A DNA stretch of 64,000 bases from Chitinophaga sp. YR627 (GTDB lineage Bacteria > Bacteroidota > Bacteroidia > Chitinophagales > Chitinophagaceae). Shown one piece after another: positions 1-8,531 of the stretch (positions are counted from its first letter, which is position 1; every line of letters begins with the position of its first letter). The DNA is taken from positions 992,001 through 1,056,000 of the forward strand of contig NZ_FOUX01000003.1 of the NCBI RefSeq assembly GCF_900114995.1. The letters run 5' to 3'. The translations under genes and the position numbers were made by a program. Under the pieces are notes generated by a model. That model saw only the letters and a program-made list of their open reading frames with translations. It ran no database searches and was not told the origin of the DNA.

Positions 1-1404
1 GCGGGGACTTTAGTGTGTTTAGTGGCTTTGTCACTTATCAACAACCAATTCTCTATCCTGGATTTTACAACCCGTCCCCTGGACCTGTTGGCCGACGTTA
101 GAAAGGATGCCCCTGTACCCCCTTCAGAAGATATTGATACTACCGCTTATGCTACAGTACCCGTTACCGGTACTACTGATACGGCTGTAACTGTAACAGA
201 AGATTCGACTGCTATGGCAGCCGCAGCTGCTATTCCTGATCCCGATCACCTGCATAACTTTGCTACCTATACGGGCATCCTGAACTATCACCCACCAGTT
301 GGAAGTGATAGCGCTGTTACGGCAGGCCTTGAGCATTTCCTCGTGGCCCTGGATGACCTGAAAGCTAAAAAAAGAAAGAAGGTACGTATCGCTTACTTTG
401 GTGATTCCATGATCGAGGGAGACCTGATCACAGAAGACCTGAGAGATAGTCTGCAAAGACTGTTTGGCGGACAAGGCGTTGGCTTCGTGCCGGTCACTTC
501 AGTCGTAGCCGGTTTCAGAACAACGATCACGCATACTTTCTCTAAAGACTGGAAAGATTACAGCTATAAACAATTGCCACCAGCAGCTCTGCCACTGGGT
601 ATTTCCGGACACACTTTTATGCCCGGAGAAGGCAGCTGGATCAAATATCAGTCTGTGAAGAAACGCGGTCTGAGCAAATTTGAACAGGTGAGCGTGCTGT
701 ATGGACCTTCCTCTTCCGGTAATATTTCCGTAAATAATAAAGCATATGCATTATCCGGTCATCAGGCAGTGAACAGACTGTCCCTGCATGTGGATTCTGC
801 TAATTCAAAACAGGTGACCATCAAATGGGCCGGCGGTAGTGCTGCGCCATTGTATGGCGTTTGCTTTGAAGGAGATACCGGTGTTTATGTGGACAACTAC
901 TCTTTCCGCGGTATCAGCGGTATTGAGTTGGGTAAACTGTCCGGTAAACTGTTACAGCAGATGCAGTCAGAACATCCTTATGATCTGATCGTCCTGCACT
1001 ATGGGGCTAACGTATTGTGGAAACCAGAGCTGACCGATTATTCCTGGTACGGCAATCCAATGAAAAAGGTGCTGGATTCACTGCGTAATGACCTGCCAAA
1101 TGCTTCTTTCCTCGTAATAAGTACAGCCGATAAATCATACAAGAAAAGTGGAAATTATGTAACTGCACCAGGTGTGACTGCGTTGCTCAAAGTACAGCAT
1201 GAGCTGGCGAAGGGACACGGCGCTGCCTACTGGAACCTGTATGCTGCAATGGGTGGACACAACTCCATGATCCGTTGGGTAGAAGGCGACACGGTGCTGG
1301 CTAATAAGGACTACACGCATTTTAACCGACAGGGAGCGGCCAGAGTAGGGGCGCTGCTGTATAAAGCGATGATGGATGAATATAAGCAGCTGGAACGCCA
1401 GTAA
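1..1404 (+). CDS. SGNH/GDSL-type exported hydrolase-like protein (5' end outside window)
   Basis: The frame is open from base 1, so the true start lies upstream; the first residues are hydrophobic, as in the end of a signal anchor. A low-complexity Thr/Ala/Pro linker (about residues 30-75) is followed by an SGNH-hydrolase fold: block I is IAYFGDSMIEG (catalytic Ser in GDS, near base 405), a GAN-type block III appears in VLHYGANVLW, and block V is THFNRQGAARVG (catalytic His). The enzyme is probably periplasmic and transfers or removes acyl groups. It overlaps the next SGNH gene by 29 bases, and an MBOAT gene follows, which is the usual arrangement of polysaccharide O-acetylation systems (AlgI with AlgJ/AlgX-like partners). 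The substrate polymer is unknown. Confidence 0.8.
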   Translation, partial: AGTLVCLVALSLINNQFSILDFTTRPLDLLADVRKDAPVPPSEDIDTTAYATVPVTGTTDTAVTVTEDSTAMAAAAAIPDPDHLHNFATYTGILNYHPPVGSDSAVTAGLEHFLVALDDLKAKKRKKVRIAYFGDSMIEGDLITEDLRDSLQRLFGGQGVGFVPVTSVVAGFRTTITHTFSKDWKDYSYKQLPPAALPLGISGHTFMPGEGSWIKYQSVKKRGLSKFEQVSVLYGPSSSGNISVNNKAYALSGHQAVNRLSLHVDSANSKQVTIKWAGGSAAPLYGVCFEGDTGVYVDNYSFRGISGIELGKLSGKLLQQMQSEHPYDLIVLHYGANVLWKPELTDYSWYGNPMKKVLDSLRNDLPNASFLVISTADKSYKKSGNYVTAPGVTALLKVQHELAKGHGAAYWNLYAAMGGHNSMIRWVEGDTVLANKDYTHFNRQGAARVGALLYKAMMDEYKQLERQ

Positions 1405-2650
1405 GAAAGGAATTATCAGTCTATTTACAGGAGTGTTGACTACCATCAGCAGCGTTGTTGCGGGGCAGAGCAATACTATTGCCCAGGATACGGCGCTTTA
1501 CCGTTTCTTCAAGGCACTGCATCATGCTGATAGCAACGTTGTATCTGTTCTTCACCTGGGAGATTCCCATATACAGGCAGGCTTCTTTCCTTTTACGACT
1601 GCTTTTTTCCTGCAACAGGATTTTGGAAGCGCAGGCCGGGGATGGGTATTCCCCTATAATCTGGCCAATACAAATGGTCCTTCAGACTACCGCTGGAACA
1701 GTACCGGCAAGTGGGATGTAGACAGGATCATTGACAGGAATAAGTCTACCGATATACTGGGACCGGGCGCTATTGTGCTCACTTCCAGAAATGAAGCGCC
1801 GGCACTGGCCTACAATGGCCGGGAAGACGATGAAAAAATGGATAACAATATCCGTCAGGCAGAACTGTTCTATGATGCGGGTGCAAACGATGCGCCGGTT
1901 ACGATACCTGGTGCAGGTGTAGATATATCGGCTACGCCGTTTGAAGGCGCCGGTACCACCCTGAGAAAGGCTTCTGTTACCTTTCCCGATGCGGTACAAT
2001 CCTTCCAGGTAAGGTGGGATCGTCAGAATACACAGCCTTTCCGCTTTTATGGCGCCTTGCTCCAGAATGGCCATAATGGCGTGCTGTATAGCGCCGTAGG
2101 GATTAACGGGGCCATGTTTCAGCATTACAACGATAATAATAACACCCTCATTTCCGAAATGGAGGTGATGCAGCCGCAACTGGTTGTTATTTCCCTCGGT
2201 ACCAACGAAGCCTATGGTGCATTGAACGCACAGGCATTCCGTACACAGATGGATGACGCCGTGAAAATGATCCGGAAGTATCAGCCGAATGCCTGTATCG
2301 TGATGACGACCCCTCCTGAGTGTAAGCGGGTGAGTAAAAAGGCATTCCGGAAGAAAGTGGGGAAAAAATATAAGACGTATTACCGTATCGCATATTACCC
2401 GAACCCTTATATAGCAGTTGTTACACAGCAAATGATGAGCTATTGCCGGGAAAACGGACTGGCCTGCTGGAATTTTAATGCTGTCAATAAAATGATGGTA
2501 AAAGCCTTTGCAGGAGGTTGGTCTGGCGATCATATCCACTTTAACGCCCGAGGATATCAGTTGCAGGGTAAATTGCTGTACGAGGCATTGCGGAACAGCT
2601 ACGACAAATATTTAAAAGTAGAAAAGACTCATAAAAATATCGCTGAATGA
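1376..2650 (+). CDS. SGNH/GDSL-type exported hydrolase-like protein, second copy
   Basis: 424 residues. The chosen ATG gives a good signal peptide (lysines, then a hydrophobic run ending near VVAGQ). SGNH signatures are LHLGDSHIQAG (block I, Ser nucleophile), SLGTNEAYG (oxyanion Asn block) and GDHIHFNARGYQLQG (block V Asp/His). It is divergent from the preceding SGNH protein, so the pair looks like two specialised partners rather than a recent duplication. The gene starts inside the end of the upstream gene and its stop overlaps the MBOAT start by ATGA, so the three are translated from one operon. Likely role: periplasmic acyl transfer onto or off an exported glycan. Confidence 0.8.
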   Translation: MNISSWNASKKGIISLFTGVLTTISSVVAGQSNTIAQDTALYRFFKALHHADSNVVSVLHLGDSHIQAGFFPFTTAFFLQQDFGSAGRGWVFPYNLANTNGPSDYRWNSTGKWDVDRIIDRNKSTDILGPGAIVLTSRNEAPALAYNGREDDEKMDNNIRQAELFYDAGANDAPVTIPGAGVDISATPFEGAGTTLRKASVTFPDAVQSFQVRWDRQNTQPFRFYGALLQNGHNGVLYSAVGINGAMFQHYNDNNNTLISEMEVMQPQLVVISLGTNEAYGALNAQAFRTQMDDAVKMIRKYQPNACIVMTTPPECKRVSKKAFRKKVGKKYKTYYRIAYYPNPYIAVVTQQMMSYCRENGLACWNFNAVNKMMVKAFAGGWSGDHIHFNARGYQLQGKLLYEALRNSYDKYLKVEKTHKNIAE

Positions 2651-4131
2651 TCGATGTAAATAAGCTGCTGGATATCCTACTCTACCATAAAGATGATCCG
2701 TTACTATTAAACAGCGCTTTTTTCCTGTATTACTTTTTCGCTTTTTTACTCTGTTACCTTGCGGTAGCCAGGAGTAAAGAGGGAAGAGTTGCTGTATTTA
2801 CCCTCTTTTCACTTTATTTCTTTTACAAAGCCTGCGGCATGTTTGTAGGCCTTGTGATCCTTTCGGCAATCGTAGACTTTAATCTGTCGCGGTGGATCTA
2901 CCAGTCGGAAGACGACCGCCGGCGAAAGGGCCTGCTGATACTGAGTATCGTGCTGAACCTCGGCCTGTTATTTTATTTCAAATACACCGACTTCTTTATT
3001 GGTATCATCAACCAGGTATCTAACGGGGATATTCCACTCCTGAAACTGATGCTGCCGATCGGTATTTCCTTCTATACATTTGAGAACCTCAGTTATACGG
3101 TGGACGTATACAGAAAGGAGTTCAAGCCGGTTGACAATTTCATGGATTATCTCTTCTTCCTGTCATTCTTCCCTAAACTGATGATGGGACCGATCGTAAG
3201 GGCGCATGACTTTATTCCGCAGATCTCGAAACCATATGAGCTGAATTCAGAAGATATCGGAAAGGGCATGTACCTGATCATAGCTGGTCTGTTCAAGAAA
3301 ATGGTGATCTCCGACTTTATCTATCAGAACTTTGTGCAATATATTTTCGATGATCCGTCCAGGCATACCGGTCTGGAATGTCTGTTAGGTGTTTATGGTT
3401 ATGCCCTGATCATCTATTGTGACTTTTCAGGGTATTCTGATATTGCTATTGGTATTGCCCGCTGGACCGGCTTTAAGATCCCGCCAAACTTTGATTCTCC
3501 TTACCAGAGTTCCAATATTACAGAGTTCTGGCGCCGCTGGCATATCTCCCTGTCTTCGTGGCTGAGAGACTATCTGTACATCCCGCTGGGAGGTAACCGT
3601 AAAGGGAAGGTTCGTCAGTACGTCAACCTGGGATTAACTATGCTGATCGGGGGCTTCTGGCACGGTGCAAACTGGAATTTTATCTTCTGGGGAGCCATGC
3701 ACGGTGGCGCACTGGCGATAGACAAGGTACGCCTGGACTGGTTGAAGAAACGCGGTGGTGGTGCTACTGGTTGGTTGGGAAATGTGCTGAAAGTAGGTGG
3801 TATCATTGTTACTTTCCATTTTGTCTGCTTCTGCTGGGTATTTTTCAAAGCAAGCACTTTCCAGGATGCCTGGAACCTGTTACACCAGGTAGCGTTTGAT
3901 TTTCAGCCTGAAGTGTGGCTGGAGCTCTATAATGGTTATACCGCGGTATTCTGGGTGATGTTGCTGGGCTTTGTCCTGCACTTCCTGCCTAAACGCACAG
4001 AGATCTTTACGGAAGAGTCACTGTCAAAGGTGCCTGTGATAGCAAATGTGGCGATTATGGTGCTCTTCTTCTGGATATTGATCCAGGTGAAGTCATCCGA
4101 GACCATGATGCCTATTTATCTGCAGTTCTAA
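2647..4131 (+). CDS. MBOAT-family O-acyltransferase (AlgI/DltB-like)
   Basis: 494-residue polytopic membrane protein. The MBOAT signature is clear: ITEFWRRWHISLSSWLRDYL, an IPLGGNRKG loop and GGFWHGANWNFIFWG, whose His is the conserved catalytic residue of the family. Proteins of this type move an acyl group from a cytoplasmic donor across the membrane to a periplasmic partner. The start overlaps the stop of the SGNH gene (ATGA), so translational coupling is likely, and the two upstream SGNH proteins are the expected periplasmic partners. A strong terminator follows the stop codon, ending the operon. AlgI-like length and architecture are normal; which polymer is acylated cannot be told from sequence. 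Confidence 0.92.
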   Translation: MIDVNKLLDILLYHKDDPLLLNSAFFLYYFFAFLLCYLAVARSKEGRVAVFTLFSLYFFYKACGMFVGLVILSAIVDFNLSRWIYQSEDDRRRKGLLILSIVLNLGLLFYFKYTDFFIGIINQVSNGDIPLLKLMLPIGISFYTFENLSYTVDVYRKEFKPVDNFMDYLFFLSFFPKLMMGPIVRAHDFIPQISKPYELNSEDIGKGMYLIIAGLFKKMVISDFIYQNFVQYIFDDPSRHTGLECLLGVYGYALIIYCDFSGYSDIAIGIARWTGFKIPPNFDSPYQSSNITEFWRRWHISLSSWLRDYLYIPLGGNRKGKVRQYVNLGLTMLIGGFWHGANWNFIFWGAMHGGALAIDKVRLDWLKKRGGGATGWLGNVLKVGGIIVTFHFVCFCWVFFKASTFQDAWNLLHQVAFDFQPEVWLELYNGYTAVFWVMLLGFVLHFLPKRTEIFTEESLSKVPVIANVAIMVLFFWILIQVKSSETMMPIYLQF

Positions 4132-4162
4132 AGATAACGCCCCTGGGCGCAAAGAGATAGAA

Positions 4163-4194
4163 GGGCTATCCGCTAAAGGCGGATAGCCCTTTTT
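4163..4194 (+). terminator. Rho-independent terminator after the O-acyltransferase operon
   Basis: Perfect 11-bp stem (gggctatccgc / gcggatagccc), 5-base loop, then a run of T. It ends the SGNH-SGNH-MBOAT operon. Confidence 0.9.
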
Positions 4195-4286
4195 ATTTGG
4201 AAGAATCATACAACTGAAGAGCTTTTTGGTTTGTTAAGTTTTTGTTATGAGATTCTTTTTCCGTTGCTTTGCGCAAATTTTCCTGA

Positions 4287-5609
4287 ATGCGACTAAAACA
4301 TATGGCAATCATTTGCTTGCCTTTGTTATGCTCCGGGATTGCCCGGGGCCAGTTTCTGATGGACATGATCGATACGACCACCAGCGTGGGTAAAGGCATG
4401 TTCTCACTTTATCAGAAGTATGACGCTGTGCGTTTTAGTGGCTATATCCAGCCACAGTTTCAGTATGCCACACATAAGGGGATCAATAGCTATGCCGCAG
4501 GGAATTTTCCCGATGAGGTAGATAACAGGTTTTCCTTACGCCGTGGGCGTTTCCGCCTGGATTATGCCCGTTATGATGACGATCATATGCCTGTGGTGCA
4601 ATTTGCCTTCCAGTTTGACGGTACAGAAAGAGGGGTATTTATCCGTGACTTCTTTGGCCGTATTTTCGAGAATAAATGGGACGTCTTTTCCCTGACGGCG
4701 GGTATGTTTGCCCGTCCGATCAGTTATGAAGTGAACCTGTCGTCAGGCGATCGTGAGACCCCCGAACGTGGTCGTATGTCGCAGATCCTGATGCGTACGG
4801 AGCGTGATATAGGTGCCATGGTGAGTTTTGAACCCCGTCGACCTAACCATCCCCTGAAGTTTATGAAGATAGATGTTGGTCTGTTCAACGGACAGGGTCT
4901 CACGGCGACCAGCGACTTTGACAGCCATAAGGACATCATTACCCGCTGGGCCGTTAAGCCAATAAAACTGAACAGCCGTAACTGGCGTTTATCAGGTGCG
5001 GTTTCCATGTTGTATGGCGGGATGGAGCAGTTTACCAGGAATATTTACAAAACCGGTATGCAATCCGGCAAGCCGGCGTACTACGTTGACTCAACAGCAA
5101 GCAACATGGGTAAGATCGCTCCAAGACATTACTATGGAGCTGATCTGCAACTACGTATCCCGAACGGCAAGGGAAAGGGTGCTACGGAGTTCCGCCTGGA
5201 ATACCTGCGTGGTACACAGACGGCAACCGCTGCTACTTCAGAGACGCCGGGAACTATTCCAGCCAGTGGAGGTATAAACTCACCATTGTATATCCGTAAG
5301 TTTGATGGTGCTTACCTGTATTATATGCAAAACCTTGGTAATCCGAGAGATCTGATAGTGATAAAATACGATTGGTATGATCCTAACAAGCAGGCAAAAG
5401 GAAAAGAGATCGGTGCCACCGGTAGTGGGATGTCAGCTGCGGATATCCGTTACAATACCCTTGGACTGGGATATGTACATTATTTCAACCCTAACATGAA
5501 GGTGATGTTGTATTATGACATTGTGAAGAATGAAGGGACATCACTGGAGGAATATACAGACGACCTGCCGGATAATGTGTTTACCTGCAGACTGCAATAC
5601 CGTTTCTAA
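4287..5609 (+). CDS. Phosphate-selective porin O/P-like outer-membrane protein
   Basis: 440 residues with a signal peptide (cleavage near ARG-QF) and a barrel-type sequence ending in the terminal Phe (CRLQYRF) expected of outer-membrane proteins. The N-terminal part of the barrel (FSGYIQPQFQY, FSLRRGRFRLDY, FAFQFDG) matches the OprO/OprP family called phosphate-selective porins. It converges on a PhoR/PhoB-like kinase and regulator pair directly downstream, which supports a role in phosphate uptake across the outer membrane and control by that pair; this link is inferred from position. A possible -7 element (TTgcTTTG) lies just upstream near 4265-4273 but is imperfect. Confidence 0.85.
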   Translation: MRLKHMAIICLPLLCSGIARGQFLMDMIDTTTSVGKGMFSLYQKYDAVRFSGYIQPQFQYATHKGINSYAAGNFPDEVDNRFSLRRGRFRLDYARYDDDHMPVVQFAFQFDGTERGVFIRDFFGRIFENKWDVFSLTAGMFARPISYEVNLSSGDRETPERGRMSQILMRTERDIGAMVSFEPRRPNHPLKFMKIDVGLFNGQGLTATSDFDSHKDIITRWAVKPIKLNSRNWRLSGAVSMLYGGMEQFTRNIYKTGMQSGKPAYYVDSTASNMGKIAPRHYYGADLQLRIPNGKGKGATEFRLEYLRGTQTATAATSETPGTIPASGGINSPLYIRKFDGAYLYYMQNLGNPRDLIVIKYDWYDPNKQAKGKEIGATGSGMSAADIRYNTLGLGYVHYFNPNMKVMLYYDIVKNEGTSLEEYTDDLPDNVFTCRLQYRF

Positions 5610-5612
5610 AGC

Positions 5613-6659
5613 TTATTCTCCTGATTCCAGTGTGAAGCCGAAAGTAGAACCTATTTCAGGTTTACTGCGGATGTTGATGGTCTGGCCGTGCGCTTCAATG
5701 ATATGTTTCACGATGGCCAGGCCAAGACCTGTACCTCCGATATCACGGCTACGGGCTCTGTCGGTACGGTAGAAGCGTTCAAATACACGTGGGAGGTGTT
5801 CTTCCGCAATACCAATACCATCATCTGATATTTCCATCAGCACACGTTTGTCATCCATTACATAGATGCTGGCGACGGTATGGCCATCAGTACGGCCGTA
5901 TTTGATGGAGTTGTCTACGAGGTTGATCAGTACCTGTCTTACCTTTTCCTTATCGGCCAGTACGTGTATGGGTGCTTCACAGCCTTTCTTCACGTTGAAT
6001 TTGATGCCTTTGGTGTTGGCTTTGAGAGACAGGGTATCGAATACGTCCTTGATCAGGTCCTGGATAACGAAGTTCTCCGCGTTAATGGTCATTTCACCAC
6101 TTTCCAGTTTGGATATTTCGTCCAGGTCGTCAATCAGACGGCAAAGTCTGTCGATATTTTTAGTAGCGTTCTTGAGGAACAGCTTATTTACATTCGGATC
6201 TTCCAGCGCGCCATCCAGCAGGGTGTGGATATACCCCTGTACGGCGAAGATCGGCGTCTTCAGCTCGTGACTCAGGTTGAGCAGAAATTCTTTACGGAAT
6301 TCCTCGTTACGGCGAAGGTTGTCAAGTTCCTCTTTTTTCTGGCTGGCCCATTTCTCTACATCTTCACTTACCTCTTCGATCGTTTTCAGGGGCAGGATAT
6401 TCTTGTTGAAGAATTCTTCCCTTTTGGATGCTTTGGTCTGGTAAATGAATTTGTAAATGAGTTTTATTTTCCTGTAAATGAAGTTCTGTAACGTATACAG
6501 ATACAGGTAATAAGAGACGAGGAACGTCAGTAAAAATGCTATCAGGATGATTTTCCACGGAGCGCTGATTAGCACAGTCCCCAGCGTAATGATCACTGAA
6601 AGTATAAGGGCAGTAAAACCTGCCAGTTTTTGCGGAGAAAGATTTTTGGCTTTAAACAT
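5613..6659 (-). CDS. PhoR-like sensor histidine kinase
   Basis: About 348 residues from the ATG at 6659; an earlier ATG at 6728 would add 23 residues without obvious function. Two membrane helices at the N-terminus (ALILSVIITLGTVLI and IILIAFLLTFLVSYYLYLY) are followed by a linker, the dimerisation H-box LLNLSHELKTPIFAVQGYI with the phospho-accepting His, the N-box VDNSIKYG and the G-boxes ISDDGIGI and GGTGLGLAIV. There is almost no periplasmic domain, as in PhoR. It lies downstream of the regulator gene on the same strand with a 145-base gap that contains a hairpin. The neighbouring porin suggests phosphate sensing; other signals remain possible. Confidence 0.88.
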   Translation of the reverse strand: MFKAKNLSPQKLAGFTALILSVIITLGTVLISAPWKIILIAFLLTFLVSYYLYLYTLQNFIYRKIKLIYKFIYQTKASKREEFFNKNILPLKTIEEVSEDVEKWASQKKEELDNLRRNEEFRKEFLLNLSHELKTPIFAVQGYIHTLLDGALEDPNVNKLFLKNATKNIDRLCRLIDDLDEISKLESGEMTINAENFVIQDLIKDVFDTLSLKANTKGIKFNVKKGCEAPIHVLADKEKVRQVLINLVDNSIKYGRTDGHTVASIYVMDDKRVLMEISDDGIGIAEEHLPRVFERFYRTDRARSRDIGGTGLGLAIVKHIIEAHGQTINIRSKPEIGSTFGFTLESGE

Positions 6660-6733
6660 ACTCCAAAGTGAGTAATTGCTATAATAGCGGGAAATTAAAC
6701 CAAATTTTTCACTTGACATAACACACAAGACTG

Positions 6734-6757
6734 GATACGCAATACCCGTTGCGTATC
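6734..6757. other. Hairpin between regulator and kinase genes
   Basis: A 9-bp perfect inverted repeat (gatacgcaa / ttgcgtatc) with a 6-base loop lies in the gap between the response regulator and kinase genes. It lacks a T-run on either strand, so it may modulate mRNA stability or relative expression rather than terminate. Confidence 0.5.
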
Positions 6758-6804
6758 GCCGTTACGAATAATGGTGGTTAAATGGTAGAGATCTGAGTGG
6801 TGGC

Positions 6805-7488
6805 TTACATTTCGAATTTGTAACCAACTCCCTTAACAGTGGTGATAAGGTCGATACCTATTTTCTGGCGTATTTTACGGATATGCACATCGATAGTACG
6901 GTCGCCTACGATCACTTCTGTACCCCATACCTGATTGAGGATCTCATTGCGGAGGAATACACGACCGGGTTTTGAGGCCAGTAACTGCAGCAGTTCGAAT
7001 TCTTTCTTTGCCAGGATGATTTCCTGACCCTTGTATGTTACGGTGAATTTTTCGCGGTCGATGATCAGATCACCCAACTGTACCTGTGTATCTTCAGGTT
7101 TGTGCAGACGGCGGAAAAGCGCGTTGATACGGCTTACCAGCAATTTTGGTTTGATAGGTTTTGCGATGTAGTCATCCGCACCCATATTCAGACCATCAAT
7201 TTCTGATTTTTCATCATTCAGGGCTGTCAGGAACAGCACCATTGTATCTTTAAACTCAGGAAGCTTTCTTATCTCCCGACAGGTATCGATACCGTTTTTG
7301 TTTGGCATCATGATATCAAGCATGATAAGGTCGGGGCGGAATACTTTCGCTTTCTGTACAGCCTCACTGCCATCCTTTGCTGTAATGGTATCATATCCTG
7401 CTGACTTCAGATTATAGCTGATAATTTCCAGAATGTCGATTTCATCGTCCACCACCAATATTTTACCTGCAACCGCTTGGTCTATCAT
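6805..7488 (-). CDS. PhoB-like OmpR-family response regulator
   Basis: 227 residues. The receiver domain shows the acidic pair D14/D15, the phospho-acceptor D58 in LIMLDIMMP, T88 and K110 (DYIAKPIK). A C-terminal winged-helix DNA-binding domain follows (EFELLQLLASKPGRV through TVKGVGYKFEM). It is transcribed ahead of the PhoR-like kinase, and both converge on a phosphate-type porin gene, so it is probably the cognate regulator of that system. A good -7 element (TAatTTTG on this strand) lies at 7514-7521 and a palindrome sits further upstream at 7548-7572, a candidate operator. Confidence 0.92.
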   Translation of the reverse strand: MIDQAVAGKILVVDDEIDILEIISYNLKSAGYDTITAKDGSEAVQKAKVFRPDLIMLDIMMPNKNGIDTCREIRKLPEFKDTMVLFLTALNDEKSEIDGLNMGADDYIAKPIKPKLLVSRINALFRRLHKPEDTQVQLGDLIIDREKFTVTYKGQEIILAKKEFELLQLLASKPGRVFLRNEILNQVWGTEVIVGDRTIDVHIRKIRQKIGIDLITTVKGVGYKFEM

Positions 7489-7513
7489 ATACTTTGACTT
7501 TTTAAAGACGACA

Positions 7514-7521
7514 CAAAATTA
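7514..7521 (-). promoter_or_regulatory. -7 promoter element of the PhoB-like gene
   Basis: On the minus strand the octamer reads TAATTTTG, matching the Bacteroidota -7 consensus TAnnTTTG, about 26 bases before the ATG. No clear -33 TTTG was seen. Confidence 0.55.
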
Positions 7522-7547
7522 TAACGCCGGCTTTGCTATTAATGAAA

Positions 7548-7572
7548 AATTAACATTATCTAATTGTTAATT
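7548..7572. promoter_or_regulatory. Palindrome upstream of the PhoB-like gene, candidate operator
   Basis: Perfect 8-bp inverted repeat AATTAACA-N9-TGTTAATT. It lies roughly 40-65 bases upstream of the start point expected from the -7 element at 7514-7521, where an activator would bind. The binding protein is unknown. Confidence 0.45.
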
Positions 7573-7659
7573 CGATCACAATGTAGAACAGTACAGGGAT
7601 ACAAGTCATGCAAAAGTACAGCATTTCAGGCTGCCTTTGCACATGGTATAATAGTATTA

Positions 7660-8406
7660 TTAAACAGGTTTTTCATTCGTATGTTTATGGTTATTACCAT
7701 TTCCTGCGATTTTTTTCAGTGCCTGGTTCACCTCATTCAGCATTTCCAGCTGTGTTTGCTGTATTTCCATCATGTCCTGTTGCTGATGAAGGATCAGGTG
7801 ATCGATCTTTTCATGGAGGATCCTTACTTCCAGTTCGGACTTAAGGTTGATCATATAGTCATTTTTCGACCTTTGCCGGTCTTTTTCCTCCTGTCTGTTC
7901 TGGCTCATCATGATCACAGGGGCCTGTAGCGCGGCAAGACAGGACAGAATGAGGTTCAGCAGAATAAAAGGGTAGGGGTCAAAACCCTTGTTGGCCAGCC
8001 AGTAAATGTTGCCCGCGATCCAGAGCAGAATGAATGCCAGAAAGGAGATGATGAAGGTCCAGCTGCCGCCGAATGAAGCGATCTTATCGGCTACCCGCTG
8101 TCCGAATGAGAAAGTCGCCGGATTTTCCCCGTCATCCAGCTTATCGGTCAGCGTCTGCTGCTCTTTCAGCTTGTCCAGCACCATTTTTTCCATCTCTGTC
8201 AATGCGCCGATTTCCTTTGAGAACAGGTGTTCCAGGTACTTTTGCCGGTACTCATTTATTTCGGAGACAGCGAGGTGAGATTTGCCGGTGATCTGAGGGT
8301 GATCTTTCTGTAAAAGTTCCAGGACATTCTTGCTGACGGCGCGGCAATGTACCTTTTCGGAAGCGGGGTATGATTTCCCGGATAGATCACTGATAAACGT
8401 TTGCAT
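7660..8406 (-). CDS. DUF1003 family membrane protein
   Basis: About 248 residues from the ATG at 8406, chosen because MQTFISDLSGK is the usual beginning of the family; a GTG/ATG nine codons upstream is less likely. Two membrane helices (FIISFLAFILLWIAGNIYW and FILLNLILSCLAALQAPVI) surround the DUF1003 signature FDPYPFILLNL, followed by MMSQNRQEEKDR and a long charged helical C-terminus likely to form a coiled coil. The function of DUF1003 proteins is not established. It stands alone between the two-component system and a divergently transcribed exported protein. Confidence 0.85.
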   Translation of the reverse strand: MQTFISDLSGKSYPASEKVHCRAVSKNVLELLQKDHPQITGKSHLAVSEINEYRQKYLEHLFSKEIGALTEMEKMVLDKLKEQQTLTDKLDDGENPATFSFGQRVADKIASFGGSWTFIISFLAFILLWIAGNIYWLANKGFDPYPFILLNLILSCLAALQAPVIMMSQNRQEEKDRQRSKNDYMINLKSELEVRILHEKIDHLILHQQQDMMEIQQTQLEMLNEVNQALKKIAGNGNNHKHTNEKPV

Positions 8407-8480
8407 GTGACACTCACTGTTTTGGATGCTCAAAAATACGCCTAAAAGCCCGGAAATGCGGCGCTGTAGTATTTTGGTCG

Positions 8481-8488
8481 TAAATTTG
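8481..8488 (+). promoter_or_regulatory. -7 promoter element for the exported peptidase-like gene
   Basis: TAAATTTG fits TAnnTTTG and lies 43 bases before the ATG at 8532, in the divergent gap with the DUF1003 gene. No convincing -33 element. Confidence 0.45.
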
Positions 8489-8531
8489 CTATACTAGCTT
8501 GATAAAGTAAGAGTAAAGCCTATTTACATTA

